Positions 30,714 to 40,778 are shown, counted from the first letter of the stretch. The stretch: 64,000 nucleotides of DNA from Rhizobium bangladeshense (GCF_001662075.1 NZ_LYPL01000007.1:62001-126000); one strand, 5' to 3'. Numbers and translations are program-made. Notes: generated by a model from the sequence alone, not told the origin.

Positions 30714-31937
30714 TTACTTCGCGAGGTTCCGCTTGCCGAGCGTGCGCAGGCGCAGCGCGTTGAGCTTGATGAAGCCGGCTGCGTCCTTCTGGTCGTAGGC
30801 GCCCTGATCGTCCTCGAAAGTGACGAGCTTGTCGGAATAGAGCGACTTTTCGCTTTCCCGGCCGATGACCATGACATTGCCCTTGTAGAGCTTCAGCGTC
30901 ACTTCGCCTTCGACATGCTCCTGGCTCTTGTCGATCAGCGCCTGCAGCATCTCTCGCTCCGGCGAGAACCAGAAGCCGTAATAGATCAGCTCGGCGTAAC
31001 GCGGCATGATCTCGTCCTTGAGATGAGCGGCCCCGCGGTCGAGGGTGATCGATTCGATGGCGCGGTGCGCCGTAAGCAGGATCGTGCCGCCGGGGGTCTC
31101 ATAGACACCGCGCGACTTCATGCCGACGAAGCGGTTCTCGACGAGGTCGAGGCGGCCGATGCCGTTGTCGCGGCCATAGGTGTTGAGCGTTGCGAGCAGC
31201 GTCGCCGGCGACATCTCGACGCCGTTGATCGACACGGCATCGCCCTTGCGGAAGCCGACCTTGATCACCGTCGCCTTGTCAGGCGCGGCTTCGGGAGAGA
31301 TGGTGCGCATATGCACATACTCGGGCGCCTCCTGCGCGGGATCCTCGAGAACCTTGCCCTCGGAGGAGGAGTGCAGCAGGTTGGCGTCGACGGAGAACGG
31401 CGCCTCGCCCTTCTTGTCCTTGGCAACAGGGATCTGATGCTGTTCGGCGAAGGCCAGCAGTTCCGTGCGGCTCTTGAACGCCCAGTCGCGCCACGGCGCG
31501 ATGATCTTGATGTCGGGGTTCAAGGCATAGGCCGACAGCTCGAAACGGACCTGGTCGTTGCCCTTGCCAGTCGCGCCGTGGGCGATCGCATCGGCGCCGG
31601 TCTTGCGGGCGATATCGATCAGGTGCTTGGAAATCAGCGGACGGGCGATCGAGGTGCCTAGTAGATAGACGCCTTCATAGACGGCATTGGCCCGAAACAT
31701 CGGGAAGACGAAATCGCGCACGAACTCCTCGCGCACATCCTCGATGTAGATCTCCTTGATGCCGAGCATCTCGGCCTTCTTGCGCGCCGGCTCCAGCTCT
31801 TCGCCCTGGCCGAGATCGGCGGTGAAGGTGACGACTTCGGCGCCGAGTTCCGTCTGCAGCCACTTCAGGATGATCGAGGTGTCGAGACCGCCGGAATAGG
31901 CGAGCACGACTTTCTTCACGTCTTTGTATGATGCCAT
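30714..31937 (-). CDS. argG: Argininosuccinate synthase
   Basis: 407-aa arginine-synthesis enzyme joining citrulline and aspartate with ATP. The pyrophosphate-binding motif AYSGGLDTS is at residues 13-21. Substrate-binding [13 protein letters not shown] is present. The ATG at 31937 gives [17 protein letters not shown]; an open extension of 48 codons has no homology. It is monocistronic, with its own terminator, and diverges from the SDR gene. Confidence 0.97.
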   Translation of the reverse strand: MASYKDVKKVVLAYSGGLDTSIILKWLQTELGAEVVTFTADLGQGEELEPARKKAEMLGIKEIYIEDVREEFVRDFVFPMFRANAVYEGVYLLGTSIARPLISKHLIDIARKTGADAIAHGATGKGNDQVRFELSAYALNPDIKIIAPWRDWAFKSRTELLAFAEQHQIPVAKDKKGEAPFSVDANLLHSSSEGKVLEDPAQEAPEYVHMRTISPEAAPDKATVIKVGFRKGDAVSINGVEMSPATLLATLNTYGRDNGIGRLDLVENRFVGMKSRGVYETPGGTILLTAHRAIESITLDRGAAHLKDEIMPRYAELIYYGFWFSPEREMLQALIDKSQEHVEGEVTLKLYKGNVMVIGRESEKSLYSDKLVTFEDDQGAYDQKDAAGFIKLNALRLRTLGKRNLAK

Positions 31938-32112
31938 GATGATGAGGTCCGTTGCATAAAGGCCGGCGAAAACCCGGTGTCGCGGCACTTTTAGCGAGAT
32001 TGGCGCGTGACGCAAGGGCAAGTGCGGCGCCACCGGCGCGATAGCGTTTGACAGCGCGAAAGCGGAGCCCATATTCGCCAACGTCCGAACAATGATCGAG
32101 GAGGGGCTCCCC

Positions 32113-32964
32113 GTGACGAATCTTCAAGAGATTTTCAAGAAATCCAATGTTGCGGTCGTCACCGGCGGCGCGTCCGGCATTGGCCTGGCGGCGGCGAAAT
32201 ATTTCGCCGGCCGCGGCATGAGCGTCGTCATCGCCGATCTCGGCGGCGATCGGCTGGCCGCTGCCGCCGACGAACTCAAGGCCATTGCCGGCGAAGAAGA
32301 CGTCATGGCTGTCGAGACCGACGTCGCCAGCCGGGACTCCCTGGAGGCGCTTGAACGCGCCGTGCTCCAGCGTTTCGGCCGCGTGCACGTGCTGATGAAC
32401 AATGCGGGCATCGGCCCGGAGACCTCGATCTTCAGCCCGCAGGCCAACTGGGACCACATCCTTGCCGTCAACCTGATGGGCGTCATAAACGGCACACGCA
32501 CCTTCGGCCCTAAGATGCTGTCGCACGGCGAGCCTGGCCTCATCATCAACACCGGCTCGAAACAAGGCATCACCACGCCTCCCGGCAATCCAGCCTATAA
32601 TATCTCCAAATCGGGCGTGAAGGTCTTTACCGAGGCGCTCGAGCACGAGCTGCGCAACATCGAAGGCGGAAAGATCTCCGCCCATCTGCTGATCCCCGGC
32701 TTCGTGTTCACCGGCCTCACCAAGGGCGACCGCGCGGAAAAGCCAGCTGGCGCCTGGACGCCGGAGCAGACCGTTGACTTCATGGTGGAAAGCCTCGAAC
32801 GCGGAGATTTCTATATCCTCTGCCCCGACAATGATGTTGCCCGTCCGGTCGACGAACGCCGCATGGCCTGGGCGATGGGCGACATCATCGAGAACCGGCC
32901 GCCGCTGTCGCGCTGGCACCAGGACTATGCCGACAAGTTCAAGGCCTTCCTGGAGCAGAAGTGA
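32113..32964 (+). CDS. Short-chain dehydrogenase/reductase
   Basis: 283-aa NAD(P)-dependent oxidoreductase of unknown substrate. The cofactor motif is [17 protein letters not shown] (about residues 15-31), NNAG is in [11 protein letters not shown], and the catalytic Tyr-x-x-x-Lys is YNISK in [13 protein letters not shown]; the Ser partner is in INTGSKQG. I start at GTG 32113 because GAGGAGGGG lies about seven bases upstream; an ATG at 32092 lies inside that ribosome site region. It is a stand-alone gene. Confidence 0.85.
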   Translation: MTNLQEIFKKSNVAVVTGGASGIGLAAAKYFAGRGMSVVIADLGGDRLAAAADELKAIAGEEDVMAVETDVASRDSLEALERAVLQRFGRVHVLMNNAGIGPETSIFSPQANWDHILAVNLMGVINGTRTFGPKMLSHGEPGLIINTGSKQGITTPPGNPAYNISKSGVKVFTEALEHELRNIEGGKISAHLLIPGFVFTGLTKGDRAEKPAGAWTPEQTVDFMVESLERGDFYILCPDNDVARPVDERRMAWAMGDIIENRPPLSRWHQDYADKFKAFLEQK

Positions 32965-33144
32965 TCGGCGCTAATGTCGCCCGGAAGTGTGCAGCGGTTC
33001 GGGATAATGACATGCATGAACCAAGCAGCGAATGCGCGTTGCATGATCAAATTTAGTGCGACGCGCATGAGAAGGTTTGGTTGGTAATTTTTCTGAAGGC
33101 CAAATAAGAAATCGTCGGATCTGCCCGGCTTTCAGAGTACGCCC

Positions 33145-33786
33145 ATGAATTTCCTGCCCAGCCTGCCGACCCTTCTGGCTTTCGCCGCCGCTACGCTGCT
33201 GCTCGCGGCAACCCCGGGGCCCGACATGACGCTGTCGATCAGCCGTTCGCTGGCCCAGGGCAAGAAGGCGGCTCTGTTCGTCGTCGTCGGCACCAGCCTC
33301 GGCATCGTCGTCCACACCATGCTGGTCGCCTTCGGCATATCGGCGCTGATCACCGCCTCGCCGACCGCCTTTCTCATTCTGAAAACCGGCGGCGCCGCCT
33401 ACCTGTTCTGGCTCGCCGTGCAGGCGATCCGTTTCGGCTCGAAGCTCACTGTCACCAAGGTCGAGACGCAGAAAGGCACGGCGCTTGCCAACATCTCGTC
33501 GGGCTTCTGGGTCAATCTTCTGAACCCCAAGGTCATCATCTTCTTCATGACCTTCCTGCCGCAATTCGTCAGCGCCGGCGATCCTGCCGTGACGCAGAAG
33601 CTGCTTTTCCTCGGATTTTGCTTCATCCTGATCGGCATGCCGGTTAATGCCGCCGTCGTCTTTGCCGCCGACTGGCTGGCCTCCTGGCTGCAGAACAACA
33701 GAAAGGTGCTGCGCGGCATGGACTATACCTTCGCCGGCGTCTTCTCGATCTTCGCCGCCAAGATCCTGCTTACGCAGGCGAAATAA
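33145..33786 (+). CDS. LysE/RhtB-family amino-acid exporter
   Basis: 213-aa exporter with about six membrane segments. LLLAATPGPDMTLSISRSLAQGKKAAL carries the conserved PGP motif (about residues 24-26), and GFWVNLLNPKVIIFFMTFLPQF is the second RhtB signature. Homoserine, threonine and their lactones are substrates of characterised members; this one is unassigned. It is a second member of the family in the window but not a duplicate of the gene at 27911, since the two differ strongly. Confidence 0.9.
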   Translation: MNFLPSLPTLLAFAAATLLLAATPGPDMTLSISRSLAQGKKAALFVVVGTSLGIVVHTMLVAFGISALITASPTAFLILKTGGAAYLFWLAVQAIRFGSKLTVTKVETQKGTALANISSGFWVNLLNPKVIIFFMTFLPQFVSAGDPAVTQKLLFLGFCFILIGMPVNAAVVFAADWLASWLQNNRKVLRGMDYTFAGVFSIFAAKILLTQAK

Positions 33787-33866
33787 TCGCGGTCGGCGCA
33801 AGCCGATCCGCACGCGGTCGGACCGGTTAACCAGCCACGACCTAGCAGATCAGCCCGCTGTCGGGT

Positions 33867-34661
33867 TCAGCCGATCAGCAAAGCATCGTCATCCAGCGTC
33901 TGGCCGCGCATCTTGCGGAACATGGCGATCAGGTCCTCGACCTGCAGGTTCTTTCGGTTGTCGCCCGCCACATCGAGGACAATCTCGCCGCCATGTAGCA
34001 TGATCGTGCGGTGGCCGTAATCCAGCGCCTGGCGCATGGAGTGTGTCACCATCATTGTCGTCAGCTTGCGCTCGGCCACGATCTTCTGCGTGAGGTTCAT
34101 CACGAACTCGGCCATCCCGGGATCGAGCGCGGCCGTATGTTCGTCGAGCAGCAGCACCTCCGACCCGGCAAGTGTCGCCATGACGAGCGAAACGGTCTGC
34201 CGCTGCCCGCCGGAGAGCAGATCCATGCGGTCCTTCAGCCGGTTTTCCAGCCCGAGATTGAGTTCGGCGATCCGCTCTTTGAAATAATCGCGCCTCTTGC
34301 CGCCGAGCGCCGGCACAAGCCCGCGCTTCTCGCCGCGGCGGGCCGCCAGAGCGAGGTTCTCCTCGATCGACAATGAGCCGCAGCTTCCCGTCAAGGGATC
34401 CTGGAAGACGCGTGCCACCAGGCCGGCTCGGGCCGCGGTCGACTTGCGCGTCACTTCAGTCTTGCCAATCAGCACCTGTCCCTCGCTCGGGATGACATCG
34501 CCGGCGAGCACGCCGAGCAGCGTGGATTTGCCGGCGCCGTTGGAGCCGATGACGGTGACGAAGGAGCCCTGCTCGATGGTCAGGCTGACGCCGTTCAGCG
34601 CCTGCTTCTGCAGCGGCGTGCCGCGCCCGAAAACGACCTTTATGTCCTTGACGCTGATCAC
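33867..34661 (-). CDS. ABC transporter ATP-binding protein (COG1101 type)
   Basis: 264-aa ATPase. Walker A is GSNGAGKST (residues 39-47), the signature is LSGGQRQT, and Walker B is EVLLLDEHTAALDP. The unusual AALDPGMAEFVMNLT region is typical of the COG1101 group, which pairs with COG4120 permeases and COG2984 binding proteins. The streptococcal relatives (TrpXYZ) import tryptophan; the substrate here is unknown. It overlaps the permease gene by 4 bases. Confidence 0.88.
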   Translation of the reverse strand: MISVKDIKVVFGRGTPLQKQALNGVSLTIEQGSFVTVIGSNGAGKSTLLGVLAGDVIPSEGQVLIGKTEVTRKSTAARAGLVARVFQDPLTGSCGSLSIEENLALAARRGEKRGLVPALGGKRRDYFKERIAELNLGLENRLKDRMDLLSGGQRQTVSLVMATLAGSEVLLLDEHTAALDPGMAEFVMNLTQKIVAERKLTTMMVTHSMRQALDYGHRTIMLHGGEIVLDVAGDNRKNLQVEDLIAMFRKMRGQTLDDDALLIG

Positions 34662-35536
34662 GATGCGGCACCTCTGCGAAGGCGAGGAAGAATGAGCGCG
34701 AAGGTCACGAGAACCGCCGTCACGAAATTGAGGTCGGAGGCCTGCAGCCCGATGACGTCGCTCGACAGCGCCAGCTGGATGGCGATGCGATAGAGGATCG
34801 AGCCGAGCACGCAGCCGATGAGCGCGATCAACAGCCCGCGGCGCCCGAGCAGGGTCTCGCCGATGATGACGGCGGCAAGACCGACGACGATGGTGCCGAC
34901 GCCAGAGGTGACGTCGGCAAAACCGTTGGTCTGGGCAAACAAGGCACCGCCGAACGCCACCAGCGCATTCGAGATCGCCATGCCGAGATAGATCTGCCGG
35001 CTGGTGTCGACGCCCTGAGCCCGCGCCATCCTGGCATTGGCGCCGGTCGCGCGCATGGCCAGCCCGGCGTCGCTTTCGAGGAAGCGCCAGACCAGGACGA
35101 GCGCGACGATGACGAGAACGCCGACGAAGAGCGGCCGCACATAGAAATCGCGCAGGCCATGGCCGAAGAACGGGCTGATCATCGTATCGGCATTGATGAG
35201 GGCGACGTTGGGTTTGCCCATCACTCTGAGGTTGACGGAAAACAGCGCGATCATCGTCAGGATCGAGGCGAGCAGGTTGAGGATCTTGAAGCGCACATTG
35301 AGCAGCGCCGTCACCATGCCGGCGGCGGCACCGGCCGCCATCGCGATCAGCGCGGCAAGCCAGGCATTAACGCCGGCGATGATCAGCACGGCGGTTACCG
35401 CTGCACCCAGCGGAAAGGAACCGTCGACCGTCAGGTCGGGAAAATCGAGGACTCGGAAGGCGAGATAGACGCCGAGAGCGACGAAGGAATAGACCAGGCC
35501 GAGCTCGACGGCCCCCCAGAATGCGATTTGGCTCAA
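34658..35536 (-). CDS. ABC transporter permease (COG4120 type)
   Basis: 292-aa permease of the branched-chain/ribose transporter superfamily with eight or nine membrane segments. It contains RVLDFPDLTVDGSFPLGAAV, the conserved opening of COG4120 proteins, and NALVAFGGALFAQTNGFADV. Its stop overlaps the ATPase start (4 bases), so they are coupled. The binding-protein gene lies upstream across a 121-base gap with a hairpin. Confidence 0.87.
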   Translation of the reverse strand: MSQIAFWGAVELGLVYSFVALGVYLAFRVLDFPDLTVDGSFPLGAAVTAVLIIAGVNAWLAALIAMAAGAAAGMVTALLNVRFKILNLLASILTMIALFSVNLRVMGKPNVALINADTMISPFFGHGLRDFYVRPLFVGVLVIVALVLVWRFLESDAGLAMRATGANARMARAQGVDTSRQIYLGMAISNALVAFGGALFAQTNGFADVTSGVGTIVVGLAAVIIGETLLGRRGLLIALIGCVLGSILYRIAIQLALSSDVIGLQASDLNFVTAVLVTFALILPRLRRGAAS

Positions 35537-35595
35537 GGCATTCAGCCCCTTTTTGTTTCCGTTCCGCCCGTCGCGAAACCGCAGCCTTGTAATAC

Positions 35596-35629
35596 TTCAG
35601 CCGCCCCCGCGCAAACGGGAGCGGCTGAA
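35596..35629 (-). other. Intercistronic stem-loop in ABC operon
   Basis: Perfect 9-base outer arms TTCAGCCGC / GCGGCTGAA with an inner CCCG / CGGG stem, lying between the binding-protein stop and the permease start. No T-run follows, so it probably protects the upstream mRNA and raises binding protein over permease levels, as known for other ABC operons. Confidence 0.55.
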
Positions 35630-35657
35630 TGTGAATGGTCGATGGACCGGCGGCCGA

Positions 35658-36611
35658 TTAGTCGATGACTTTGTTGGCCCGCGAAAGCACGCTGTCGGGC
35701 AGCGTGACACCCATCTTGGCAGCAGCCCCTTTGTTGACGACGAGATCGCTGCCGGCGGCGGTCTTGACCGCGATATCACCGGGGTTTTCGCCTTTCAGCA
35801 CGCGCACGACGATTTCGCCCGTCTGCTTGCCGACGTCGTAATAGTTGAAGCCGAGAGCGGCGATCGATCCGCGCGACACCGAATCCGTATCGGCGGTGAA
35901 GAGCGGCAGCTTGCTTTCTTCGGCAACCGCGACGGCGCCTTCGAGCGCCGAGATGATCGTGTTGTCGGTCGGAATGTAGATCGCATCGGCGCGGCCGACG
36001 AGGGCGCGGGCCGCACCCTGAACCTCGGCCGACTTGGTGGCGGCTGATTCGACCACCTTCAGCCCGGCCTTTTCGGCTTCTGCCTTCAGCACGGCGAGCA
36101 GCGAAACCGAATTCGCCTCACCTGAGTTGTAGAGATAGCCGATGGTTTTCACATCAGGCAGGATTTCCTTGATCAACGCCAGGTGCTCGCCGACGGGCGA
36201 CATGTCGGAAAGGCCCGTGACATTGCCGCCCGGCTTGTCCATGTTCTTGACGAGCTGGGCGCCGAGCGGGTCCGATACGGCCGTGAAGACGACGGGAATG
36301 TCGCGCGTCGCCGAGACGACGGCCTGGGCCGACGGCGTGGAGATCGGCACGATGACATTGGGCTCGTCGCCGGCGAACTGGCGGGCGATCTGGGCTGCGG
36401 TCGCCGGATTGCCCTGCGCCGATTCGAACACGAATTTCAGGTTCTCGCCTTCCTTGTAGCCGGCGGTCGTCAGCACGTCGAGAACACCCTTGCGGGCCGC
36501 ATCCAGCGCCGGATGCTCGACAATGGCCGTCACCGCGACGGTCACGTCATCGGCTTTAGCGGGCAGGGAAAGGACCAAACTGGCGGCAAGAGCGAGCAAA
36601 ATCGGGCGCAT
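35658..36611 (-). CDS. ABC transporter substrate-binding protein (PF04392 type)
   Basis: 317-aa periplasmic binding protein. It has a Sec signal peptide MRPILLALAASLVLSLPAKA and a mature start near DDVTVAVTAIVEHPALDAARKG. The family pattern continues with NPATAAQIARQFAGDEPNVI and TGLSDMSPVGEHLALIKEILP, typical of the ABC_sub_bind (COG2984) family. The ATG at 36611 was chosen because it opens the signal peptide. First gene of the three-gene importer. Confidence 0.9.
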   Translation of the reverse strand: MRPILLALAASLVLSLPAKADDVTVAVTAIVEHPALDAARKGVLDVLTTAGYKEGENLKFVFESAQGNPATAAQIARQFAGDEPNVIVPISTPSAQAVVSATRDIPVVFTAVSDPLGAQLVKNMDKPGGNVTGLSDMSPVGEHLALIKEILPDVKTIGYLYNSGEANSVSLLAVLKAEAEKAGLKVVESAATKSAEVQGAARALVGRADAIYIPTDNTIISALEGAVAVAEESKLPLFTADTDSVSRGSIAALGFNYYDVGKQTGEIVVRVLKGENPGDIAVKTAAGSDLVVNKGAAAKMGVTLPDSVLSRANKVID

Positions 36612-36704
36612 GGTGTATCCTCCATATGATTTTGGCGGCACTTTTAGGAAAAGCGCCTCCTGAAATCAATCGCTGAGAATTGTAGCGAAGATCAAACTTG
36701 CTGA

Positions 36705-37934
36705 TCAGTCGTCGGCGCCGTGATTGGCGATCATCATCGCTTCGAAGGCTAGCCGCTCGGTCTTGCGCATGCGTTCGGATTCCGATTTCAGCTGGCCGCA
36801 GGCGGCAAGAATGTCGCGGCCGCGCGGCGTGCGGATCGGCGAGGCATAACCCGCCGAATTGATGAAATCGGCGAATTTCTCGATCTGCTCCCAGTCCGAA
36901 CACTGGTAGTTGGTGCCGGGCCAGGGGTTGAACGGAATGAGGTTGATCTTTGCCGGCACGCCTTTCAGAAGCTTGATCAGCCCCTTGGCATCCTCCAGAC
37001 TGTCATTGACGTCCTTCAGCATCACATATTCGAAGGTGATGCGCCGCGCATTGGAAAGGCCCGGATAGGCCTTGCAGGCGTCGATCAGTTCCTTCAGCGG
37101 ATACTTCTTGTTGATCGGCACCAGAATATCGCGCAGGTCGTCGCGCACCGCATGCAGCGAGATCGCCAGCATGACGCCGATCTCCTCGCCGGTGCGGAAG
37201 ATTTCCGGCACGACGCCGGAGGTGGAAAGCGTCACGCGACGTTTGGACAGCGACAGTCCGTCGCCATCCGTCGCGATCAGCAGGGCCTGCTTGACCGCAT
37301 CGAAATTATAGAGCGGCTCACCCATGCCCATCATCACGATATTGCTGACCTTGCGGCCTTCGGCCGGCATGATGGTGCCCTGCGGCGCTTCGCGATCCGG
37401 GAAGTCGCCGAGCCGGTCGCGGGCGAGCAGCAGCTGCGACAGGATCTCCTCTGCCGTCAGGTTGCGCACCAGCCGCTGCGTGCCGGTGTGACAGAAGGAA
37501 CAGGTCAGCGTGCAGCCGACCTGGCTGGAAATGCACAGCGTGCCGCGGCCCTCTTCCGGAATGTAGACGGCTTCGATCTCGACCGGGCGGCCTGCGCCGC
37601 GCGCGGGAAAGCGCAGCAGCCATTTGCGGGTGCCATCGTTGGAGACCTGCTCCTCGACGATCTCAGGACGCGCGATGGTGAAATGCTGCTTCAGCATTTC
37701 ACGCATGTCCTTGGCGACATTCGTCATATGGTCGAAATCGGAGACGCCCCGCACATAGATCCAGTTCCAGAGCTGCGCGACGCGCATCTTGATCTGCTTC
37801 TCGGCCACGCCTTTTTCCCTGAGCGCCGCCGCCATTTCCTCGCGCGACAGCCCGATCAGGGAAGGCTTTTCGGCGCCGGAAGAGGCGTTCGGCGCCCGTG
37901 GCTTGGTGACATCAATCGCATCCATGACGGACAT
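36705..37934 (-). CDS. rlmN: Dual-specificity 23S rRNA/tRNA adenine C2-methyltransferase
   Basis: 409-aa radical-SAM enzyme that methylates A2503 of 23S rRNA and A37 of some tRNAs. The [4Fe-4S] cysteines are C141, C145 and C148 in [21 protein letters not shown] binds SAM and [10 protein letters not shown] follows; the catalytic Cys pair is completed near the C-terminus (ILAACGQL). The ATG at 37934 ([11 protein letters not shown]) was chosen; a second Met lies three codons in. It is upstream of the ABC importer by 93 bases, probably separate. Confidence 0.95.
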   Translation of the reverse strand: MSVMDAIDVTKPRAPNASSGAEKPSLIGLSREEMAAALREKGVAEKQIKMRVAQLWNWIYVRGVSDFDHMTNVAKDMREMLKQHFTIARPEIVEEQVSNDGTRKWLLRFPARGAGRPVEIEAVYIPEEGRGTLCISSQVGCTLTCSFCHTGTQRLVRNLTAEEILSQLLLARDRLGDFPDREAPQGTIMPAEGRKVSNIVMMGMGEPLYNFDAVKQALLIATDGDGLSLSKRRVTLSTSGVVPEIFRTGEEIGVMLAISLHAVRDDLRDILVPINKKYPLKELIDACKAYPGLSNARRITFEYVMLKDVNDSLEDAKGLIKLLKGVPAKINLIPFNPWPGTNYQCSDWEQIEKFADFINSAGYASPIRTPRGRDILAACGQLKSESERMRKTERLAFEAMMIANHGADD

Positions 37935-38134
37935 GGTCTTTAGATCCCGAATTCGAACACGTAACCGCCCCGCAAGCCCCGCGGACTTCAGGAACAAGCC
38001 GGAAGAGGTGAGGCGCATGACGGCACATGGGCAGAAATTGAATGGCGGAACGGCGACTGATATCGCGATCTGTCCGCTGTCGGCCCGGCCTTTAGCATCA
38101 TTTTGCCGGCGCGTCACTACAGATGGAAAACAGC

Positions 38135-38159
38135 AAGGGCCGGCGCAAGGCCGGCCCTT
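38135..38159 (-). terminator. Intrinsic terminator of ialB-like gene
   Basis: Perfect 10-base arms AAGGGCCGGC / GCCGGCCCTT with a 5-base loop, followed on the minus strand by GCTGTTTTCC, 25 bases past the stop. Confidence 0.7.
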
Positions 38160-38184
38160 GAAATTCCGTTGGCCAAAAGGGCGC

Positions 38185-38694
38185 CTACTTGCAGCTTTCG
38201 ATCTGTTTCAGCGCCGCCGAGATGCCCGAGAGCGAATAGCTGTAGGACGTGCCCGTGCCCTTGCGCGAGACCGCATTGACTGTCATCGAATGACCGGTCT
38301 TCATCGCCGCGACGAGGGCCGGCTCCTGAGCAGCGTTCTCGACCCAGCCGGCCTTGTCCTTGGTGAACATCACGAAGGTCTTGTTGTCGATGACGACGTT
38401 GATCTTCGAATTTTCCTTCACCGTATAGCCCATCATCGCCTGCGGCTCGTAGGAGATGTTCTGGCCGGGGCGCTGCGAGACGATGAAGAAATTGTCGCCG
38501 TGGTCGACGCTTGCCGGCTGCTTTGTCGTCGGCACGGACAGCACGTAGCAGACGGTGCTGGCGCCCGACTTGTAGGAATAGGCGCCCCACGCCTGGAACT
38601 GCTGAATGCGAGTCGGCGCGGCCTGCTGCGCTGTCGCAACTCCGGCCATACCAAGGGTGAGTGCGAGGGCGGATACGATACTTCTTACAAACAT
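38185..38694 (-). CDS. Invasion-associated locus B (IalB) family protein
   Basis: 169-aa periplasmic protein. A Sec signal peptide is seen in [20 protein letters not shown] with cleavage near TAQQA. The IalB-type domain shows in [21 protein letters not shown] and [22 protein letters not shown]; two cysteines (CYVLS and the terminal ESCK) may form a disulfide. Bartonella IalB promotes erythrocyte invasion; in free-living rhizobia the family role is unknown. The start at 38694 was chosen because it opens the signal peptide. Confidence 0.85.
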   Translation of the reverse strand: MFVRSIVSALALTLGMAGVATAQQAAPTRIQQFQAWGAYSYKSGASTVCYVLSVPTTKQPASVDHGDNFFIVSQRPGQNISYEPQAMMGYTVKENSKINVVIDNKTFVMFTKDKAGWVENAAQEPALVAAMKTGHSMTVNAVSRKGTGTSYSYSLSGISAALKQIESCK

Positions 38695-39029
38695 GGATTC
38701 CTGCCGGTTCCTGCGATTCAAGGCCCGAAGCGATCATAGCGGGCGGCGCATAATCACGATCTGCTTTATTTTGACTTAACTCAGGTTACCAAATGGTCAA
38801 CAATAGCTGCGATTTGTATGTGCCTGTGTCATTTCAGCTCGACCACGACTTTTGCCCCTTGCTGAAATCGGCGCGATGCCGGTGCGCCGATGGCACCGGC
38901 CGGCCGTTCGGGTGAATCTAAGACACAAAGATTCAGGCAAGAGTTTGACCTTTCAAAAATCCGTTGTACCTCATTAAGACTTTGGAAATCCGGGACGAAA
39001 TTTCCGCCGCAGGGGGCTCGTGAGACGAC
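38695..39029. other. Intergenic region with three inverted repeats upstream of ECF sigma gene
   Basis: 335 bases without a gene. It contains three separate inverted repeats: ATTTCAGC/GCTGAAAT (38831-38838 and 38861-38868), GCCGGTGC/GCACCGGC (38878-38885 and 38893-38900) and TGAATCT/AGATTCA (38913-38919 and 38929-38935). These could be a structured 5' leader of the sigma-factor mRNA, operators or a small RNA; none has a T-run. Confidence 0.45.
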
Positions 39030-39590
39030 ATGGATGCCGAGGAAAGACGGCGTTTTGCTGCCCTCGCAAAGGCTGTCGCAGACGATCGCGACCAGCAGGC
39101 CTTCTCCATCCTGTTTGACTATTTCGCCCCGCGTCTGAAGACCTGGCTGATGCGCCGGAAAATGACCTCAGGCGAGGCCGAGGAGCTGGTTCAGGAGATC
39201 ATGATCGTGCTCTGGCACAAGGCCTATCTTTACGATGCCACGCGGTCTTCACTCTCGACCTGGCTCTTTCGCATTGCCCGCAATCGCCGCATCGACCTGC
39301 AGCGCCGCGCCAACACCCGCATCTTCGACGAGACGGACCCGGCCCTGCAGCCGCCGGCCGACATCGGCGCCGAAGAAATCATCGTCAATGACGATCGCGA
39401 CGCCAAGATCCGTGCCGCGGTCGGCCAACTGCCGCAGGAACAGCGCGACATGCTGCGTGCCGCCTTTTTTCTTGGCCAGTCGCACGCCGAGATCGCTGAA
39501 GCGACCGGGCTGCCGCTCGGCACGGTGAAATCACGGATTCGGCTTGCCTTCGGCAAACTCCGCAAGGTGCTGGAGCAGGAGTTCGGCTGA
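39030..39590 (+). CDS. ECF-type RNA polymerase sigma factor
   Basis: 186-aa sigma-70 family factor with only regions 2 and 4. Region 2 is AFSILFDYFAPRLKTWLMRR and EAEELVQEIMIVLWHKAYLY (about residues 25-68) with the -10-recognising RSSLSTWLFRIARNRRID. Region 4 is LPQEQRDMLRAAFFLGQSHA and the helix-turn-helix EIAEATGLPLGTVKSRIRLA. No anti-sigma gene adjoins it: the next gene (39606) is a convergent YkvA protein. How it is controlled is therefore open; the structured upstream region may matter. Confidence 0.92.
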   Translation: MDAEERRRFAALAKAVADDRDQQAFSILFDYFAPRLKTWLMRRKMTSGEAEELVQEIMIVLWHKAYLYDATRSSLSTWLFRIARNRRIDLQRRANTRIFDETDPALQPPADIGAEEIIVNDDRDAKIRAAVGQLPQEQRDMLRAAFFLGQSHAEIAEATGLPLGTVKSRIRLAFGKLRKVLEQEFG

Positions 39591-39605
39591 ACCGGCGCCG
39601 GCTCT

Positions 39606-39998
39606 TCAAATCGTTTTCATCGTATCCGCTGGCGGGTCGGCAAGGACGCGATCCGCCGCGTCGTAATGGCCTGGCCGGATATGGCTGCGTACCATGGCGA
39701 AGGCGGCCGAAAGCACGGCGACATCGTCAGAAAAGCCGACGACGGCGAAAATATCCGGGATCATGTCGACCGGCATGACGAAATAGGCGAGTGCTGCGAG
39801 CAGCACACCGCGCACCTTGGTCGGTGTTTGTGGATCGAGCGCGCAGTAAAAGCCGGCGACGACGTCGCGTGAGAACGGGATCTGCCGCACGGCGCGACGG
39901 AAAGTCGGCCAGAATTTCTGCCGCACCGTCTTCTCCCGCCGGCTCTGGGTGTCCTCGTCGCCCGGCAGCAGGATTTCCCCGAATTTGACCTCGTCCAT
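39606..39998 (-). CDS. YkvA-family (DUF1232) membrane protein
   Basis: 130-aa protein whose DUF1232 core is LLAALAYFVMPVDMIPDIFA (about residues 71-90), a conserved hydrophobic hairpin with PVDxIPD. The second half VGFSDDVAVLSAAFAMVRSHI completes the family pattern. Function is unknown. I start at ATG 39998 (MDEVKFGEIL) because AAGGA lies eight bases upstream; an ATG three codons earlier sits directly on that site. It converges with the sigma-factor gene, 15 bases apart. Confidence 0.85.
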   Translation of the reverse strand: MDEVKFGEILLPGDEDTQSRREKTVRQKFWPTFRRAVRQIPFSRDVVAGFYCALDPQTPTKVRGVLLAALAYFVMPVDMIPDIFAVVGFSDDVAVLSAAFAMVRSHIRPGHYDAADRVLADPPADTMKTI

Positions 39999-40092
39999 CC
40001 CTGACATCCTTTCGTCCCTGCGCACATATGGTGATGACGCCCAGGCTTTCAATCGGCCCCTTTCAATCGGCCCCGTTCAACCGGCAAGGCCT

Positions 40093-40398
40093 TCAGCCGA
40101 GACGTCGTGCCGCCGCCTTCTCCATCGCCTTGGCGAGCTTGAAATCCAGTTCCGTCAGTCCGCCGGCATCATGCGTGTTCAGCGTCACATCTACTCGGGA
40201 ATAGACGTTGAACCATTCGGGATGATGGTTGAGCTTTTCGGCCGTGATCGCTGCCTCCGTCATGAAGCCGAAAGCCTCGATGAAATTCGAAAACTTGAAT
40301 GTCTTCGAGATCGAGGAAGCCGCGTCATTGATCGCCCAACCGGCAAGCCCCGCGAGTTGCGCCTCGACTGCCGCCCGTTCCAGTTTTTCCCATTTCAT
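40093..40398 (-). CDS. phhB: Pterin-4a-carbinolamine dehydratase
   Basis: 101-aa dehydratase that recycles the pterin cofactor of aromatic amino-acid hydroxylases. The active-site signature is NHHPEWFNVYSRVDVTLNTH (about residues 60-79), with the His-His pair and Trp intact. No phenylalanine hydroxylase gene adjoins it here. It diverges from the broken phosphatase gene at 40440. Confidence 0.94.
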   Translation of the reverse strand: MKWEKLERAAVEAQLAGLAGWAINDAASSISKTFKFSNFIEAFGFMTEAAITAEKLNHHPEWFNVYSRVDVTLNTHDAGGLTELDFKLAKAMEKAAARRLG

Positions 40399-40778
40399 GC
40401 CATGTTCCTCTTGTTCTTCCGACAGGTCTACCGACGCCTATCAGTATCCTCTTCGTTTGCATGGGCAATATATGCCGTTCTCCGCTTGCCGAGGAAATTT
40501 TTCGCCATTTTGTCGCCGAGGCCGGGTTGAATGGCCGTTTCACCGTCGATTCCGCCGGCACCGGCGGCTGGCATGAGGGCGAGCCGCCCGACCGGCGTTC
40601 GATCGCCACCGCGCAACGCCATGGCATCGACATAGCCGCGCAGCGCGCCCGCCGCATCCGGCCAACTGATTTCAGCAATTTCGAGCTGATCCTTGCCATG
40701 GACCGCGACAACCTGGCGACGCTTGGCAAGATCGCGCCGCCCAAGGTGAATATCCGCCTGTTTGGCGATGCCGCGCTA

